Made by a program: the position numbers and the translations under genes. A stretch of DNA of 6,542 nt from positions 1 through 6,542 of the forward strand of contig HF985507.1 of assembly GCA_000432015.1 (NCBI GenBank). Reading direction: 5' to 3'. Source of the DNA: Clostridium sp. CAG:1024. GTDB lineage: Bacteria; Bacillota; Clostridia; Christensenellales; CAG-138. Of this stretch, positions 5,814-6,542 are shown one piece after another; position 1 is the first letter of the stretch; each line of letters starts with the position of its first letter. The notes below the pieces were generated by a model. It worked only from the letters and a program-made list of their open reading frames with translations. It was not told the DNA's origin and searched no databases.

Positions 5814-6370
5814 AAGCCGAAGAGCGCCGCACGGTCCGCAACCGGGGCGCGCACCGCGCGCAGGCCGCGATGGGCTGGATCCTGTCGCTCATTGCTGTGG
5901 CTTTGGTCCTGTATGTGCTCTTTGAGCTGTGGCTCGTGCCTGTCCGCATTGCGGGCGACAGCATGCAGCCCGCGCTCGCAAACGGAGATGTCGTGCTGAC
6001 CGACCGGCTCGCAAAATACTGGAAAACGCCCGGCCGCGGGGAGGTGGTCTCTTTTTTCGATCCTGCGTCGGGGACGCTGCTGCTCAAGCGGATCGTGGGG
6101 CTGCCCGGCGAGGTGGTGGACATTGTATCCGGCAGGGTTTATGTGAACGGGCGCCCGCTCGACGAGTCGCAGTATGCGATCCACACGGACCAGTGCGCGG
6201 ACATGGAGCCGCTCGCCGTGCCGGAGGGCGCGGTATTCGTACTGTCGGACAACCGCATCGATGCTTACGACAGCCGCGACGAGCGCGTCGGGTGCGTTGC
6301 GTTTCAGTCGATCGACGGCATGCTCCGCTTCCGCATCCTGCCCGCGACCCGGCTCGCGTTTTACTATTAA
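5810..6370 (+). CDS. lepB: Signal peptidase I, second tandem copy with altered box E
   Basis: A second type I signal peptidase, 186 residues: cytoplasmic Arg-rich N terminus (1-20), one transmembrane helix (about 21-43), box B GDSMQPAL with nucleophile Ser51, box D LLKRIVGLPGE with Lys93, and box E SDNRIDAYDSR (146-156). The catalytic Ser-Lys pair is intact. In box E the usual Gly is Ser146, and the Asn-Ser pair (Asn277-Ser278 in E. coli LepB) is Asp151-Ala152, while the Asp and Arg that follow are kept. It is strongly diverged from its neighbour, so it is not a recent duplicate. The ATG at 5810 overlaps the previous stop (ATGA) and has GAGGTG 8 nt upstream (5796-5801); the GTG at 5765 lies deep inside the preceding gene and is rejected. 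It ends the operon. Active, with different substrate preference, is the likely reading; reduced activity is possible. Confidence 0.93.
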   Translation: MKAEERRTVRNRGAHRAQAAMGWILSLIAVALVLYVLFELWLVPVRIAGDSMQPALANGDVVLTDRLAKYWKTPGRGEVVSFFDPASGTLLLKRIVGLPGEVVDIVSGRVYVNGRPLDESQYAIHTDQCADMEPLAVPEGAVFVLSDNRIDAYDSRDERVGCVAFQSIDGMLRFRILPATRLAFYY

Positions 6371-6415
6371 ACGATTGTTTTTCTCTTCTTTTCTTTTTAG
6401 AAGAAAAAACGTTCT

Positions 6416-6476
6416 CCTTCTTTTCTTTCTAGAAAGAAAAGAAGGCAAAAGAAAGTCGAGTGCGGGAAAGTTTTCC
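6416..6476 (+). repeat. Dispersed palindromic repeat, copy C, after the second signal peptidase
   Basis: A perfect 30-bp palindrome (6416-6445; left arm CCTTCTTTTCTTTCT), the core GGCAAAAGAAAGTC (6444-6457) identical to copy A, then GTGCGGGAAAG and TTTTCC. It lies 45 bp after the stop codon of the operon's last gene. Just upstream (6378-6410) is an imperfect pyrimidine/purine hairpin that may belong to the same element. No canonical terminator U-tract follows the palindrome. Confidence 0.75.
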
Positions 6477-6516
6477 TTCGCCGCTTCTGCCGCTTTCGCC
6501 AACGTGCAACACAAAA

Positions 6517-6542
6517 CGGACGGTTCGTATGTGAACCGTCCG
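6517..6542 (-). terminator. Intrinsic terminator, possibly bidirectional
   Basis: A perfect 10-bp stem CGGACGGTTC / GAACCGTCCG with a 6-nt loop. On the minus strand it is followed by TTTTGTGTTG, so it can terminate a gene entering from the right. On the plus strand any T-tract would fall beyond the window's edge, so termination of the signal peptidase operon here cannot be judged. Confidence 0.75.

Noticed and set aside
5630..6514. Minus-strand open frame (294 residues) opposite the second signal peptidase
   Set aside because: Antisense shadow; its N-terminal part is translated repeat sequence.

Overview
The window looks like the chromosomal replication-origin region of a moderately GC-rich Gram-positive bacterium, most likely a member of Bacillota/Clostridia. 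The evidence is a recognisable dnaA and dnaN with a cluster of DnaA boxes between them, a DUF951 gene, two small single-anchor type I signal peptidases and a lipoprotein with a lipobox. I cannot name the species from the sequence alone.

Layout. Left of the origin, on the minus strand and reading leftward, are dnaN (sliding clamp, 705-1805) and, 22 bp behind it, a small lipoprotein of unknown function (23-682). The 644-bp gap between dnaA and dnaN (1806-2449) holds oriC: about ten DnaA boxes, all imperfect, between 1897 and 2130. Two of them abut a GC stretch, a run of DnaA-trio-like triplets and an AT-rich segment, in the same order as the Bacillus subtilis unwinding site. The part of the gap nearer dnaA (2134-2424) is bounded by two inverted copies of a small palindromic repeat; a third copy lies after the last gene of the window. 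dnaA (2450-3760, minus) follows, with a good sigma-A-type promoter at 3791-3819.

Right of dnaA a second promoter (3910-3938) points the other way and drives a tightly overlapping four-gene operon on the plus strand: an alpha/beta hydrolase (3971-4999), a DUF951 zinc-ribbon-like protein (4996-5199), and two tandem type I signal peptidases (5199-5813 and 5810-6370). The junctions overlap by 4, 1 and 4 nt, so translation is probably coupled. The window closes with the third repeat copy and a strong hairpin terminator at 6517-6542.

How it works together. DnaA binds the boxes in the dnaA-dnaN gap and opens the AT-rich element; DnaN is the clamp for the forks that leave it. dnaN, the lipoprotein and the signal peptidase operon all read away from the origin, whereas dnaA reads toward it. 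The usual neighbours rpmH-rnpA-yidC (upstream of dnaA) and recF (after dnaN) are absent from the window. Points worth a second look are the trio-type unwinding module, the dispersed repeat family, unusual residues in the DnaA DNA-binding helix and in the clamp's peptide pocket, and an altered active-site box in the second signal peptidase.
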